NCBI RefSeq assembly: GCF_016110345.1
Contig: NZ_AP019011.1
Location: forward strand, 434,001-498,000
DNA: 64,000 nt
DNA from: Fluviibacter phosphoraccumulans
GTDB taxonomy: Bacteria; Pseudomonadota; Gammaproteobacteria; Burkholderiales; Rhodocyclaceae
Direction: 5' to 3'
The notes below the pieces were generated by a model. That model made no database searches. It was given only the letters and a program-made list of their open reading frames with translations, and was not told the DNA's origin. Of this stretch, positions 1 to 8,513 are shown one piece after another. A program made the translations under genes and the position numbers. The stretch's first letter is position 1; each line of letters begins with the position of its first letter.

Positions 1-1884
1 ACCGAAGAAGGCCCGCCTGAATTACGCGAGCTCGTACGTGCCATTAACGATCTGGCCACGCAGCGAGATGCCTACATTGATGACGTAGAGTCACAAGTCG
101 CCAAAGCCAAGGCTAACGTTGAGGAAGAAAAGAACCGACTGGCCGCATTGATGTCCGAATTGGCCCAGGCCGTTGTTGTGTCTAACCTGGATGGTCGAAT
201 TCTGCTTTACAACAACCGCGCACGCTTTATGTTCGAGTCCTTGGCCAAAGGGCCGACCTCGGTATCGAGTGGCGCATTGATCGGCCTCGGGCGCTCGATC
301 ACCTCAATTCTGGAAACCAGCCAGGTTGATTACGCACGCGAAACCATTCGGATTCAGCTGGAGCGCGGCAATCGTCACCCCGTAGCGAACTTCGTCACCA
401 CAACCGATAACGGACAACTGATTCGTGTGCAAATTGCCCCGGTATTACGGCACCGTTCAGAGGCATCGGCGCAGCAGGTTGCCTCGGGCTACATCCTCCT
501 GATTGAAAACATTACGAGGGTGCTGGAGCAGGAATCGCTTCGCGATGAAGTACTGGGTGAGTTGACGGAGGGCAGCCGCGCCTCCTTGGGCACCTTACGT
601 GCTGCTGTAGAAATGCTGGCGGATCATCCAGACATGGGCGCAGAGGATCGAGACCGTTTTGTCGGCGTCCTGGCTTCCGAAGTGACCCGCATGAGCCAGC
701 GTCTGGACGATACGCTGACATCGCTGTCTGATACCTTGCGTCAGCATTGGCCGTTGGATGACATGCTTGCTGCCGATGTAATTGAGGCTGCTGGCCGTCG
801 TATTCACGAGCGTTTAAAGCTGCCCGTGGACGTGAATACCATGACGGAAGTGCCGCTATGGATTCGGGCGGATAGTTTCTCTTTAGTGAGTGCCTTGACT
901 TTCCTGGCGACGCGGATTGAAGAGGCGGGCGAAGTACGTTCCTTCGCGCTTAAACTGGACTCCGATGATCGCTTTGTGCACATTGATTTGGTCTGGACCG
1001 GACTCTCGATGTCAACGGAAACGGTGTTGACCTGGGAAATTGAACCCATGCGCCAGGACCATGGCGTCAATCCGCCGACGCTGCGCGAAGTGCTGGATCG
1101 GCACGCCGGTGAAATCTGGTATCAGCGCCAGCGAACAACAACGCAAGCATCCATTCGTTTGCTGCTGCCAAGGGCAACGCCAGAGCAGGATGCATCAAGC
1201 CTGGCGGCGCGCAATGAGTCTGCAGATCGCCCGGAATATTACGATTTTGATTTGTTTGACCGCCCGATGGGGCAGGTAGATCTGGATCAACCCTTGTCTG
1301 AACTGGTCTATACCGTATTTGATACCGAAACGACGGGGCTTGAACCCGCGAACGGCGACGAGATTATTCAGATTGGTGCGCTGCGTATTGTGAATGGGCG
1401 TCTGTTGCATCAGGAGCACTTCGACCAACTGGTGGATCCGCGTTGTCATCTGAAAGCCGCCAGTATCGCCATTCACGGCATTACGGACAGCATGCTGCTG
1501 GGCCAGCCAACGATTGATCTGGTCTTGCCGGCTTTTCATGATTTCTGTGCCGATACGGTGCTGGTTGGCCACAATGTGGCATTCGATATGCGATTCCTGG
1601 AGCTTAAGGAAGCCACCCTGGGCGTACGCTTTGATCAGCCCGTGCTGGACACCCTGCTGCTCTCCGCAGTGGCCCATCCGAATCAGCAAAGTCATAGCCT
1701 GGAAGCCATCATGCAACGTTTGGGTATCCAGATGGAACAGCGCCATAACGCCTTAGCCGATGCCACAGCCACGGCCCAAGTCTTTATGCGTATTCTGCCT
1801 GCTTTGGCAGAGCAGGGCGTTGTCACCCTCCGGCAAGCCTTGGCAGCCTCTCAGAAAACCTATTTTGCTCAAGTGAAGTATTGA
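1..1884 (+). CDS. Sensor-kinase-like protein fused to a DnaQ-family 3'-5' exonuclease (5' end outside window)
   Basis: The frame is open from base 1, so the gene begins upstream of the window; the first methionine-type codon (151) is internal. 627 residues are visible. The order is: a charged helical stretch resembling the end of a HAMP linker (1-50), a PAS-like segment (about 50-175), a kinase-dimerisation-like helix (about 185-235), a degenerate ATPase-like region (about 260-380) and a DEDDh exonuclease domain (about 435-605). The exonuclease motifs are complete: FDTETTG with D441, GHNVAFD with D529, and H582/D587. The place where a histidine kinase would carry its H-box reads GSRASLGTLR (about 191-200) with no histidine, so autophosphorylation looks unlikely. 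It is 1 base from the next gene and heads the symporter cluster. The exonuclease call is firm; the sensory role is inferred. Confidence 0.85.
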   Translation, partial: TEEGPPELRELVRAINDLATQRDAYIDDVESQVAKAKANVEEEKNRLAALMSELAQAVVVSNLDGRILLYNNRARFMFESLAKGPTSVSSGALIGLGRSITSILETSQVDYARETIRIQLERGNRHPVANFVTTTDNGQLIRVQIAPVLRHRSEASAQQVASGYILLIENITRVLEQESLRDEVLGELTEGSRASLGTLRAAVEMLADHPDMGAEDRDRFVGVLASEVTRMSQRLDDTLTSLSDTLRQHWPLDDMLAADVIEAAGRRIHERLKLPVDVNTMTEVPLWIRADSFSLVSALTFLATRIEEAGEVRSFALKLDSDDRFVHIDLVWTGLSMSTETVLTWEIEPMRQDHGVNPPTLREVLDRHAGEIWYQRQRTTTQASIRLLLPRATPEQDASSLAARNESADRPEYYDFDLFDRPMGQVDLDQPLSELVYTVFDTETTGLEPANGDEIIQIGALRIVNGRLLHQEHFDQLVDPRCHLKAASIAIHGITDSMLLGQPTIDLVLPAFHDFCADTVLVGHNVAFDMRFLELKEATLGVRFDQPVLDTLLLSAVAHPNQQSHSLEAIMQRLGIQMEQRHNALADATATAQVFMRILPALAEQGVVTLRQALAASQKTYFAQVKY

Positions 1885-1885
1885 T

Positions 1886-2956
1886 ATGAACCAGTTTGGT
1901 GAAAACAGTTTTGCCGTAAACCGTGCCCAGGACTTGGCCAAAAAGATTGAGCTGGCCGATAGTATTGAGACGCTGGTCATTTATGCCGAAGAAGCACGTC
2001 GGATCGACGAGTCTTTTTTGGGGGCGGGTCTGGGGGGGGCTTTAAGCACCTACGGGATTTCATGGCTTAATGATTGCCTGGCGGCGCGTGTGGTCGCCCT
2101 GTCGGCGGAAGAATCACGGTTGCCTGCAGCGAACTGGTGCTGGATCAGTCTGGGGTCAGAGGGGCGTCATGAACAGACCTTAGTGACCGACCAGGACAAT
2201 GGCCTTATTTTCTCGTCATCGGATGAGCATGAGGCCACACTGTTGCGCAATGTGTTTTTGCCTTTTGCCCAGAAGGTGAATCAGCGCCTGGCCGAGTGCG
2301 GGTTTACCCTGTGCTCGGGTGACATCATGGCGGGTAATCCGGCATGGTGCCGATCTGAAGACGAGTGGAAAGGTTTGTTTTTTGACTGGATTCATAAGCC
2401 AGAGCCTTCGTCCTTGCTGAATGCGTCCATCTTTTTTGATGTGCGGCCGCTCTACGGCGACTTTAGTTTGGTCACGCCCTTGCGTACCTTGCTGGCCAAA
2501 TGGGCGCCGCATGCAGAAACCTTTCTGCGACTGATGGCCACCAATGCGCTGGCGGCTGAGCCACCGATTGGCTTTACCGGCGATGTGGTGATGGAAAAGG
2601 AAGGCAAAGAGAAGTTTATCGACATCAAGAAATACGGTATTCGCATTTTTGTCGATGTGGCACGGATCATCGGTCTGGCGCATGGGGTTTCTTCAGCCAG
2701 CACGCGTACCCGCTTTTTGGAAGCCGGCGAGAAGTTCGGGATGTCGGCACTGGATGTCTCGGCGGCCCTGCAAGCCATGTCCGAACTGCAGCGTTTGCGG
2801 TTGTCGCATCAGCATCAGGCAATCGAAGCCGGTAAGAATCCGGATAACCACCTGCACCCCGATGAACTCAGCAGCTATGATGAAGCGGTGTTGCGTGAAG
2901 GTTTAAAGCAGGCCAAACGACTGCAGCAGCGCCTGAAGCTGACTTACCGGCTGTGA
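1886..2956 (+). CDS. DUF294 putative nucleotidyltransferase-like protein
   Basis: A 356-residue soluble protein. Residues 90-105 carry the GSEGRHEQT...DQDN signature of the DUF294 nucleotidyltransferase-like fold, with the acidic pair expected for metal binding. The C-terminal half (about 210-350) fits the helical DUF294_C region. Many family members carry N-terminal cyclic-nucleotide and CBS domains; none is visible here, so this is the short form. The gene begins 1 base after the exonuclease stop (ATG 1886) and is followed 10 bases later by the symporter, so an operon is likely. Family members commonly sit beside exonuclease and sodium:solute symporter genes, which suggests control of the transporter, but the substrate is unknown. 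Confidence 0.8.
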   Translation: MNQFGENSFAVNRAQDLAKKIELADSIETLVIYAEEARRIDESFLGAGLGGALSTYGISWLNDCLAARVVALSAEESRLPAANWCWISLGSEGRHEQTLVTDQDNGLIFSSSDEHEATLLRNVFLPFAQKVNQRLAECGFTLCSGDIMAGNPAWCRSEDEWKGLFFDWIHKPEPSSLLNASIFFDVRPLYGDFSLVTPLRTLLAKWAPHAETFLRLMATNALAAEPPIGFTGDVVMEKEGKEKFIDIKKYGIRIFVDVARIIGLAHGVSSASTRTRFLEAGEKFGMSALDVSAALQAMSELQRLRLSHQHQAIEAGKNPDNHLHPDELSSYDEAVLREGLKQAKRLQQRLKLTYRL

Positions 2957-2966
2957 TGTATTCCTG

Positions 2967-5060
2967 ATGCCTAATCGTCTGAGGTTAATGCTCGGCGCTT
3001 ATGGGCCGGCTTTGTTTGTTGCGTTGTTTGCGGTGGGCTTCACGCTGACCGTGCTGGTATTGGCTTGGCTGGAGCAACATGGGCTGAGCCAGCGTTGGAT
3101 TGGTTATAGCTTTCTGTTTTTGACCCTGCTGGTTTTTTCGCTGGTTGGTCTGTTCACACGAACATCAGATGTGGCCGAATATTTTGTGGCCGGTCGTCGT
3201 GTACCAGCCATGTATTCCGGTATGTCTGCGGGCACGGATTGGTTATCAGCCGCCTCATTTATTGGATTGGCGGGCGCGCTGTATCAAACCGGTTATCAGG
3301 GCCTGGCGTTTGTGATTGGCTGGACGGGCGGTTATGTGTTGCTGGCGTTGTTAATGGCGCCGTATTTGAGAAAGTTTGGTCAGTACACCTTGCCCGACTT
3401 TCTGGCGGCGCGTTATGGCGGACAGAGTATCCGGCTGCTTGGGGCGCTTGCGGTAATCCTCGCCTCGCTGATTTATGTGGTCGCGCAGGTTTACGGTGTC
3501 GGGCTCATTACCAGCCGCTTTATTACCCTGCAATTTGAAATCGGGGTGTATCTTGGCCTGGCCGGTGTGCTGGTTTGCTCGTTCCTCGGGGGGATGCGTG
3601 CACTGATGCATGCGCAGGCTGCGCAGTATGTGATTCTGCTGATCGCCTACATCACACCGATTACGATTCTGTCGTTTGATCGCACAGGCATTCCAGCTCC
3701 CCCCGTGCTTTACGCCAACGCCATGCACCAACTGGTGGCGCTGGAGCATCAGGTGTTTAATCGTCCGGAAGAAATCGCGGTGCGGGCGCTGTATGCAGAA
3801 CGTGCAGCGCATCTGGACAATCAGATTCAGCAGTTGCCCGGCTCGCTGAGCACGGAGCGCACCCGGCTGAACGAGAAAATCGAGTGGATGAAATCGACGG
3901 ATGCCTCGGTGCGCGATATCGTTCAGGTTGAGCGTGAACGTCGTGCCTTGCCAACGACACCGCAACAGGCACACGCGCAATGGCGTAACGATCTGAAGGA
4001 CGCGCGCCGCCGATCTGAGCCTCCCGTTACCGATTTGCAGGCCTTTGCCTTGCCGGAGGAAGGGCATAGTCGCGCCAACTTTCTGGCCCTGATCTTTTGT
4101 CTGACCATCGGTACGGCGTCTTTGCCGCACCTGTTAATACGTTATTACAGCATTGCCAGCGTGAGTCAGGCACGTCGTTCGGTGTTCTGGTCACTGTTCT
4201 TTGTCGCCTTGGTATATCTGCTGGCCCCTGCCTATGCTGTTTTCGTGAAACTAGAGGTCTTGCAGCATACGATTGGCGTACCGGTCGAGTCCTTGCCGGC
4301 CTGGGTGAATGCCTGGACCAAAATTGGATTGGTCTCTATTGATGATATTAATCACGACCGAATTTTGCAGTGGGCCGAACTGACGATTAATCCCGATGTC
4401 ATTGTGCTGGCAACACCGGAAATCGCCGGTTTGCCTTATGTTATTTCAGGGATGGTTGCCGCAGGCGGTTTGGCGGCAGCCCTCTCTACGGCGGAGGGGC
4501 TGTTGCTTTCCATTACGGCGGCACTGTCTCATGACATCTACTTCAAAATGTTGCGCCCGGATGCCTCTTCGTCGTGGCGCTTGATCGTTTCAAAATCCGT
4601 GATGGTGGCTGTTGCCATCATGGCGGCGGCGATTGCGGTGCAGCGACCGGCATCCATTGTGGATATGGTGGCCTGGGCGTTTTCGTTGGCAGGTGCCGCG
4701 TTGTTTCCGGCGCTGGTGCTGGGCGTTTTCTGGCCGCGGGCCAATCGAGCGGGTGCACTGGCTGGCATGATCTCTGGGTTGGCTGTCACGCTCTATTACA
4801 TAGCGCGGGTGAAGTTTGACAGCATTCCGCTGCTTGCCTGGTACGGCATCGGCATGGATCCCTGGTTCGGCATAGACGCGGCCGCGGCCGGTGTCTTTGG
4901 TGTGCCTATTGGTTTTGCCGTCAACTTTCTGGTCAGTTTGTTGACTCGACCCCCGGGCCCCGAAAGCCAGCAATTTATCGAGCGTCTTCGTTATCCACGG
5001 ATTCTTTACAATCGACACATTGAAACGCCTGGTGCGCTATCGAGGTCTCCGGATGCCTGA
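2967..5060 (+). CDS. Sodium:solute symporter, large subunit (VC_2705-like)
   Basis: A 697-residue inner-membrane protein of the SSS family. Hydrophobic segments run from about residue 10. The conserved stretch around DWLSAASFIG (about 90-100) corresponds to the sodium/substrate site region of the family. A long hydrophilic, charged insertion (about 250-375) splits the transmembrane core, as in the VC_2705 type of symporter that pairs with a DUF4212 small subunit, and such a small subunit follows with an 8-base overlap (5053-5060). The substrate is not evident; related systems are often called acetate or organic-acid permeases, but that is not shown here. The ATG at 2967 is the only good start, because an upstream ATG at 2955 runs straight into a stop. 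Confidence 0.85.
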   Translation: MPNRLRLMLGAYGPALFVALFAVGFTLTVLVLAWLEQHGLSQRWIGYSFLFLTLLVFSLVGLFTRTSDVAEYFVAGRRVPAMYSGMSAGTDWLSAASFIGLAGALYQTGYQGLAFVIGWTGGYVLLALLMAPYLRKFGQYTLPDFLAARYGGQSIRLLGALAVILASLIYVVAQVYGVGLITSRFITLQFEIGVYLGLAGVLVCSFLGGMRALMHAQAAQYVILLIAYITPITILSFDRTGIPAPPVLYANAMHQLVALEHQVFNRPEEIAVRALYAERAAHLDNQIQQLPGSLSTERTRLNEKIEWMKSTDASVRDIVQVERERRALPTTPQQAHAQWRNDLKDARRRSEPPVTDLQAFALPEEGHSRANFLALIFCLTIGTASLPHLLIRYYSIASVSQARRSVFWSLFFVALVYLLAPAYAVFVKLEVLQHTIGVPVESLPAWVNAWTKIGLVSIDDINHDRILQWAELTINPDVIVLATPEIAGLPYVISGMVAAGGLAAALSTAEGLLLSITAALSHDIYFKMLRPDASSSWRLIVSKSVMVAVAIMAAAIAVQRPASIVDMVAWAFSLAGAALFPALVLGVFWPRANRAGALAGMISGLAVTLYYIARVKFDSIPLLAWYGIGMDPWFGIDAAAAGVFGVPIGFAVNFLVSLLTRPPGPESQQFIERLRYPRILYNRHIETPGALSRSPDA

Positions 5061-5322
5061 CTCCAATCCATTAAGGCAGCAGCAAAAGCGCTATTGGCAC
5101 AAAACCTTGTGGCTAACCGGTGTTTTGCTGGTGCTCTGGTTTCTGGTCACTTTTGTCGCCACGTTCTTTTCGGAAGCGTTGAATCAGCTTTCGTTTCTGG
5201 GCTTGCCGCTAGGCTACGTCATCGCCGCTCAGGGCTCTCTGGTGGTTTATCTGGTCCTGATCGGTCTCTATGCTTTTCTGATGAACCGTCTGGATCGCCA
5301 ATTCGGCGTTGATGAGCAATGA
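5053..5322 (+). CDS. DUF4212 small subunit of the sodium:solute symporter
   Basis: An 89-residue protein with a basic N-terminus (QQQKRYWHKTL) followed by two transmembrane segments, the layout of DUF4212 partners of SSS symporters. The frame extends upstream to 5020, but the ATG at 5053, overlapping the symporter stop (ATGCCTGA), gives the usual family N-terminus and normal translational coupling. In most genomes the small subunit precedes the large one; here it follows. It probably assembles with the large subunit in the inner membrane. Confidence 0.8.
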   Translation: MPDSNPLRQQQKRYWHKTLWLTGVLLVLWFLVTFVATFFSEALNQLSFLGLPLGYVIAAQGSLVVYLVLIGLYAFLMNRLDRQFGVDEQ

Positions 5323-5597
5323 CCGGGTTGTCGCTGATGGTTGCCTTGCGCGGTCTCCTGGAACTGGTGTTGTGGCTGATGGTGGGGCGTGGTGTATTGC
5401 AGGTGCTGGCCGGCCGTTATAGCGGCGATAACGCGGTGATACGCATGTTCGATTTTCTATTGCGGCCAGTACGGGCTTGCTCGGCCTGGCTGATGCCGGG
5501 TTTAGCAGCCTGTCGTCGCGACACAGTGAGCTTTGTATTGTTATTGCTGATCTGGTTGGCATTAGGCGTCGGCAAGATGCTTGTAGTCGTCAGTTAA
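5319..5597 (+). CDS. Small hydrophobic membrane protein, YggT-like topology
   Basis: A 92-residue protein with two long hydrophobic segments (about 3-28 and 68-92) joined by a short polar stretch with a LLRPVRACSAWLMPG motif. The layout recalls YggT-family proteins, but the match is weak and no family is assigned. It overlaps the DUF4212 stop by ATGA (5319-5322), so it is translationally coupled to the transporter cluster and probably acts with it. It is the last gene before tRNA-Val. Confidence 0.6.
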   Translation: MTGLSLMVALRGLLELVLWLMVGRGVLQVLAGRYSGDNAVIRMFDFLLRPVRACSAWLMPGLAACRRDTVSFVLLLLIWLALGVGKMLVVVS

Positions 5598-5616
5598 GCA
5601 CGCGTTACTTTTGCTG

Positions 5617-5645
5617 TTGCCAAACACCTTGAAAGTCGGTATAGT
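5617..5645 (+). promoter_or_regulatory. Promoter of tRNA-Val
   Basis: TTGCCA (5617-5622), a 17-base spacer and TATAGT (5640-5645) form a near-consensus sigma-70 promoter 15 bases before the mature tRNA 5' end. Confidence 0.65.
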
Positions 5646-5660
5646 CTTGCTCCTTGCAGT

Positions 5661-5737
5661 AGGCGCGTAGCTCAGCTGGTTAGAGCACCACCTTGACATG
5701 GTGGGGGTCGTTGGTTCGAGTCCAATCGCGCCTACCA
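5661..5737 (+). tRNA. tRNA-Val (GAC)
   Basis: A complete cloverleaf can be drawn. The 7-bp acceptor stem pairs AGGCGCG (5661-5667) with CGCGCCT (5727-5733); the D arm is GCTC/GAGC; the anticodon stem is CCACC/GGTGG around loop TTGACAT, giving anticodon GAC; the T arm has a TTCGAGT loop; discriminator A and an encoded CCA end follow. It lies directly upstream of thrS, as in many betaproteobacteria. Confidence 0.97.
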
Positions 5738-5752
5738 ACGAATTCAGAACTG

Positions 5753-5818
5753 AAGCCAGAGTCAGATTCGCCGAATATCGCAATCATCGCGACCCCGGCC
5801 ACCTGCTCTGGCTTTTTT
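5753..5818 (+). terminator. Terminator or attenuator between tRNA-Val and thrS
   Basis: AAGCCAGAG (5753-5761) can pair with CTCTGGCTT (5806-5814), followed by a run of T. The stem is perfect over 9 bp, but the loop is 44 bases. It could end the tRNA transcript or act as an attenuator in the thrS leader. Confidence 0.5.
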
Positions 5819-5844
5819 GTTGTCTTTTTGTCCGCGAGTCCAAC

Positions 5845-7764
5845 ATGCCAGTCATTACCCTGCCAGACGGTTCACAGCGTGAATATCCTCAGCCAGTCAC
5901 CGTGCTGGATGTTGCTGCCAGTATTGGTGCCGGTCTGGCCCGTGCCGCTTTGGGCGGCCGAGTCGGTACCAAAGACGGCGACAAGCTCGTTGATACCAGC
6001 TACCTGATTGAAACTGACAGCCCGCTCGCCATCATTACTGATAAAGACCCGGAAGGTCTGGATTTGATCCGTCACTCGACGGCGCATCTGCTGGCCTATG
6101 CGGTGAAAGAGTTGTACCCGGAAGCGCAGGTAACGATTGGGCCTACGGTTGAAAACGGCTTCTATTACGACTTTGCGTATTCGCGTCCGTTTACGCCAGA
6201 AGATCTGGCTGCCATTGAAAAGCGTATGGCCGAGCTATCCAAGAAAGACATTCCGGTGACCCGTGAAGTCTGGTCGCGTGATGATGCCGTGAAGTTTTTC
6301 GAAGGGCAGGGCGAGCGTTACAAGGCCGAACTGATTGCCGCCATTCCGGCAGACCAGGACGTGTCGCTGTATCGCGAGGGCGATTTCATCGACCTGTGCC
6401 GCGGGCCGCACGTGCCATCGACCGGCAAGCTCAAGCACTTCAAGCTCATGAAGATTGCTGGCGCCTACTGGCGTGGCGACCCTAAGAATGAACAGCTGCA
6501 GCGTGTCTACGGCACGGCCTGGGCCAAGAAAGAAGATCTGGAAGGCTACCTGCACATGCTGGAGGAAGCCGAGAAGCGCGATCACCGCCGTCTGGGGCGT
6601 GCGCTGGATCTGTTCCACATGCAGGACGAAGCGCCGGGCCTGGTGTTCTGGCACCCGAAGGGTTGGGCGGTCTGGCAGGAAGTCGAGCAATACATGCGTC
6701 GCGTTTACCGCGACAACGGTTACCAGGAAGTGCGTTGCCCGCAGATTCTGGATCGCTCGCTGTGGGAAAAGTCCGGTCACTGGGATCACTACCACGAGAA
6801 CATGTTTACGACGGAGTCGGAAAAGCGCCACTATGCGCTGAAGCCGATGAACTGCCCGGGCCACGTGCAGGTGTTCAACGCCGGTCTGCGTTCGTACCGC
6901 GATCTGCCGCTGCGCTACGGTGAATTCGGTTCTTGTCACCGTAATGAATCATCGGGCGCGTTGCATGGCCTGATGCGCGTGCGCGGTTTCGTGCAGGATG
7001 ATGGTCACGTATTCTGTACCGAAGATCAGATTGAAGCCGAAGTGACGGCCTTCAATGCGCTGGTCAAGCAGGTCTATGCCGATTTCGGCTTTGATGAAGT
7101 CGCCGTCAAGCTGGCGCTGCGTCCGGCAAGCCGTGTGGGTTCCGATGAGATCTGGGATAAGGCCGAGGCCGCCTTGCGCGCCGGTTTGCGTGCTTCGGGT
7201 CTGGAATGGACCGAGTTGCCGGGTGAGGGCGCGTTCTATGGTCCGAAGATCGAATTCCACATCAAGGATGCGATTGGCCGCTCGTGGCAGTGTGGCACGA
7301 TGCAGGTCGATTTTTCGATGCCGGGCCGTCTGGGCGCCGAGTATGTCGCCGAAGACAATACCCGTCGCGTGCCCGTGATGCTGCATCGGGCGATTCTGGG
7401 TTCGCTGGAGCGTTTCATCGGCATTCTCATCGAAAACCATTCGGGCGCATTGCCGACCTGGTTGGCACCGATCCAGGCTGTTGTGCTCAATATCTCGGAA
7501 AAACAGGCCGATTACGCCGAAGATGTGGTGAATCAGCTACATGCCGCTGGCTTCCGGGCCGAGGCGGATTTGCGTAATGAGAAAATTACCTATAAAATTC
7601 GCGAACATAGCGTTAACCGGCTGCCTTACCAACTTGTCGTAGGCGACAAAGAAAAAGAAGCCGGTCTCGTGGCCGTGCGTACCCGTGGGGGTCAGGATCT
7701 GGGGCAGATGCCCGTTGCAGAGCTGATCGAACGTCTGCAAGCAGACGTTGCTGCCTACCGGTAA
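5845..7764 (+). CDS. thrS: Threonyl-tRNA synthetase
   Basis: A 639-residue class II synthetase that charges tRNA-Thr. The N-terminal TGS domain (about 1-60) is followed by the editing domain (about 65-225, with the HSTAHLL motif), the catalytic core with zinc ligand C337 in MNCPGHV, and the C-terminal anticodon-binding domain (about 540-639). The frame stays open upstream to 5698 inside the tRNA, but the ATG at 5845 gives the normal family length and the usual MPVITLPDGS N-terminus. It heads the thrS-infC-rpmI-rplT translation operon. Confidence 0.97.
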   Translation: MPVITLPDGSQREYPQPVTVLDVAASIGAGLARAALGGRVGTKDGDKLVDTSYLIETDSPLAIITDKDPEGLDLIRHSTAHLLAYAVKELYPEAQVTIGPTVENGFYYDFAYSRPFTPEDLAAIEKRMAELSKKDIPVTREVWSRDDAVKFFEGQGERYKAELIAAIPADQDVSLYREGDFIDLCRGPHVPSTGKLKHFKLMKIAGAYWRGDPKNEQLQRVYGTAWAKKEDLEGYLHMLEEAEKRDHRRLGRALDLFHMQDEAPGLVFWHPKGWAVWQEVEQYMRRVYRDNGYQEVRCPQILDRSLWEKSGHWDHYHENMFTTESEKRHYALKPMNCPGHVQVFNAGLRSYRDLPLRYGEFGSCHRNESSGALHGLMRVRGFVQDDGHVFCTEDQIEAEVTAFNALVKQVYADFGFDEVAVKLALRPASRVGSDEIWDKAEAALRAGLRASGLEWTELPGEGAFYGPKIEFHIKDAIGRSWQCGTMQVDFSMPGRLGAEYVAEDNTRRVPVMLHRAILGSLERFIGILIENHSGALPTWLAPIQAVVLNISEKQADYAEDVVNQLHAAGFRAEADLRNEKITYKIREHSVNRLPYQLVVGDKEKEAGLVAVRTRGGQDLGQMPVAELIERLQADVAAYR

Positions 7765-7790
7765 GCGCGGTTCGTTTTTTTATTGAATTA

Positions 7791-7806
7791 AGGAGTACTG
7801 GTCATA
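7791..7806 (+). promoter_or_regulatory. Ribosome binding site and AUA start codon of infC
   Basis: AGGAG (7791-7795) sits 8 bases before ATA (7804-7806). No ATG, GTG or TTG occurs in frame near here, while the conserved IF3 N-terminus begins directly at this codon. Rare start codons (AUU in Escherichia coli) on infC allow IF3 to repress its own translation by start-codon discrimination. Confidence 0.75.
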
Positions 7807-8379
7807 GCTCTTCCGAAGTCGAACCGCCTCAATGAGGAAATCACGACCCCGCAGGTACGCCTGCTGGGACCTGAAGGCGAACAGCTGGGCGTGGTTGCCA
7901 TTCGTGACGCGCTGGCACAGGCTGAAGAAGCCGAACTGGATCTGGTTGAAATTGCACCGACGGCCTCGCCACCGGTCTGCCGCATCATGGATTACGGCAA
8001 GTTCAAATACCAGGAAGCCAAACGTCAGCACGAAGCCAAGCTGAAGCAGAAGCAGGTTCAGGTTAAGGAAATTAAGCTACGACCCGGTACGGATGAAAAC
8101 GACTACCAGATCAAGATGCGCAATATGCTGCGCTTCCTGGGTGAGGGCGATAAGGTCAAAGTGACCTTGCGCTTCCGCGGTCGCGAACTGTCGCACCAAG
8201 AGTTTGGCATGCGTCAACTCGAACGCGTCAAGGCGGATCTGGAAGAAATCGGCATCGTTGAACAGATGCCGAAGATGGAAGGTCGCCAGATGGTGATGGT
8301 GATTGCCCCGGCTAAAAAAGCCCCGGTAACCGCTAAGCCTAAGGCGAAAGACGAACAGTCGGAAACGGCTGCTGCTTAA
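7804..8379 (+). CDS. infC: Translation initiation factor IF-3, AUA start
   Basis: A 191-residue factor that binds the 30S subunit, blocks premature 50S joining and checks the start codon. The N-terminal domain includes NRLNEEITTPQVRL, a basic helical linker spans about residues 70-85 (KFKYQEAKRQHEAKLKQK), and the C-terminal domain runs from about 90. The first in-frame conventional start is GTG 7891, which would delete about 29 conserved residues. Translating from ATA 7804, 8 bases after AGGAG, restores the full family N-terminus (MALPKSNRLN), so that start is chosen. Autoregulation through the rare codon is expected from known infC biology. The tail is Lys/Ala-rich. Confidence 0.93.
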   Translation: MALPKSNRLNEEITTPQVRLLGPEGEQLGVVAIRDALAQAEEAELDLVEIAPTASPPVCRIMDYGKFKYQEAKRQHEAKLKQKQVQVKEIKLRPGTDENDYQIKMRNMLRFLGEGDKVKVTLRFRGRELSHQEFGMRQLERVKADLEEIGIVEQMPKMEGRQMVMVIAPAKKAPVTAKPKAKDEQSETAAA

Positions 8380-8513
8380 GTCAAACGCAGTAGCAGCGGT
8401 TTTCAGCAGGATTGATCGGGTTGCGCAAGCAATCGGGTCATTACAAGTGGCATCGGGTTAGCAAGAGTTTCCGTCGGAAACCACCTGATGACATGACATA
8501 AAGGAGCATATAC

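Noticed and set aside
1195..1746. Long antisense frame within the exonuclease gene
   Set aside because: Mirror of a GC-rich coding sequence with no start signal; the sense frame has complete catalytic motifs.
3351..4130. 259-codon antisense frame inside the symporter gene
   Set aside because: Shadow frame: no promoter or ribosome binding site, composition reflects the sense codons.
8380..8513. L20-binding autoregulatory pseudoknot before rpmI
   Set aside because: The gap length suits one, but no convincing pairing matching the known fold could be drawn by eye.
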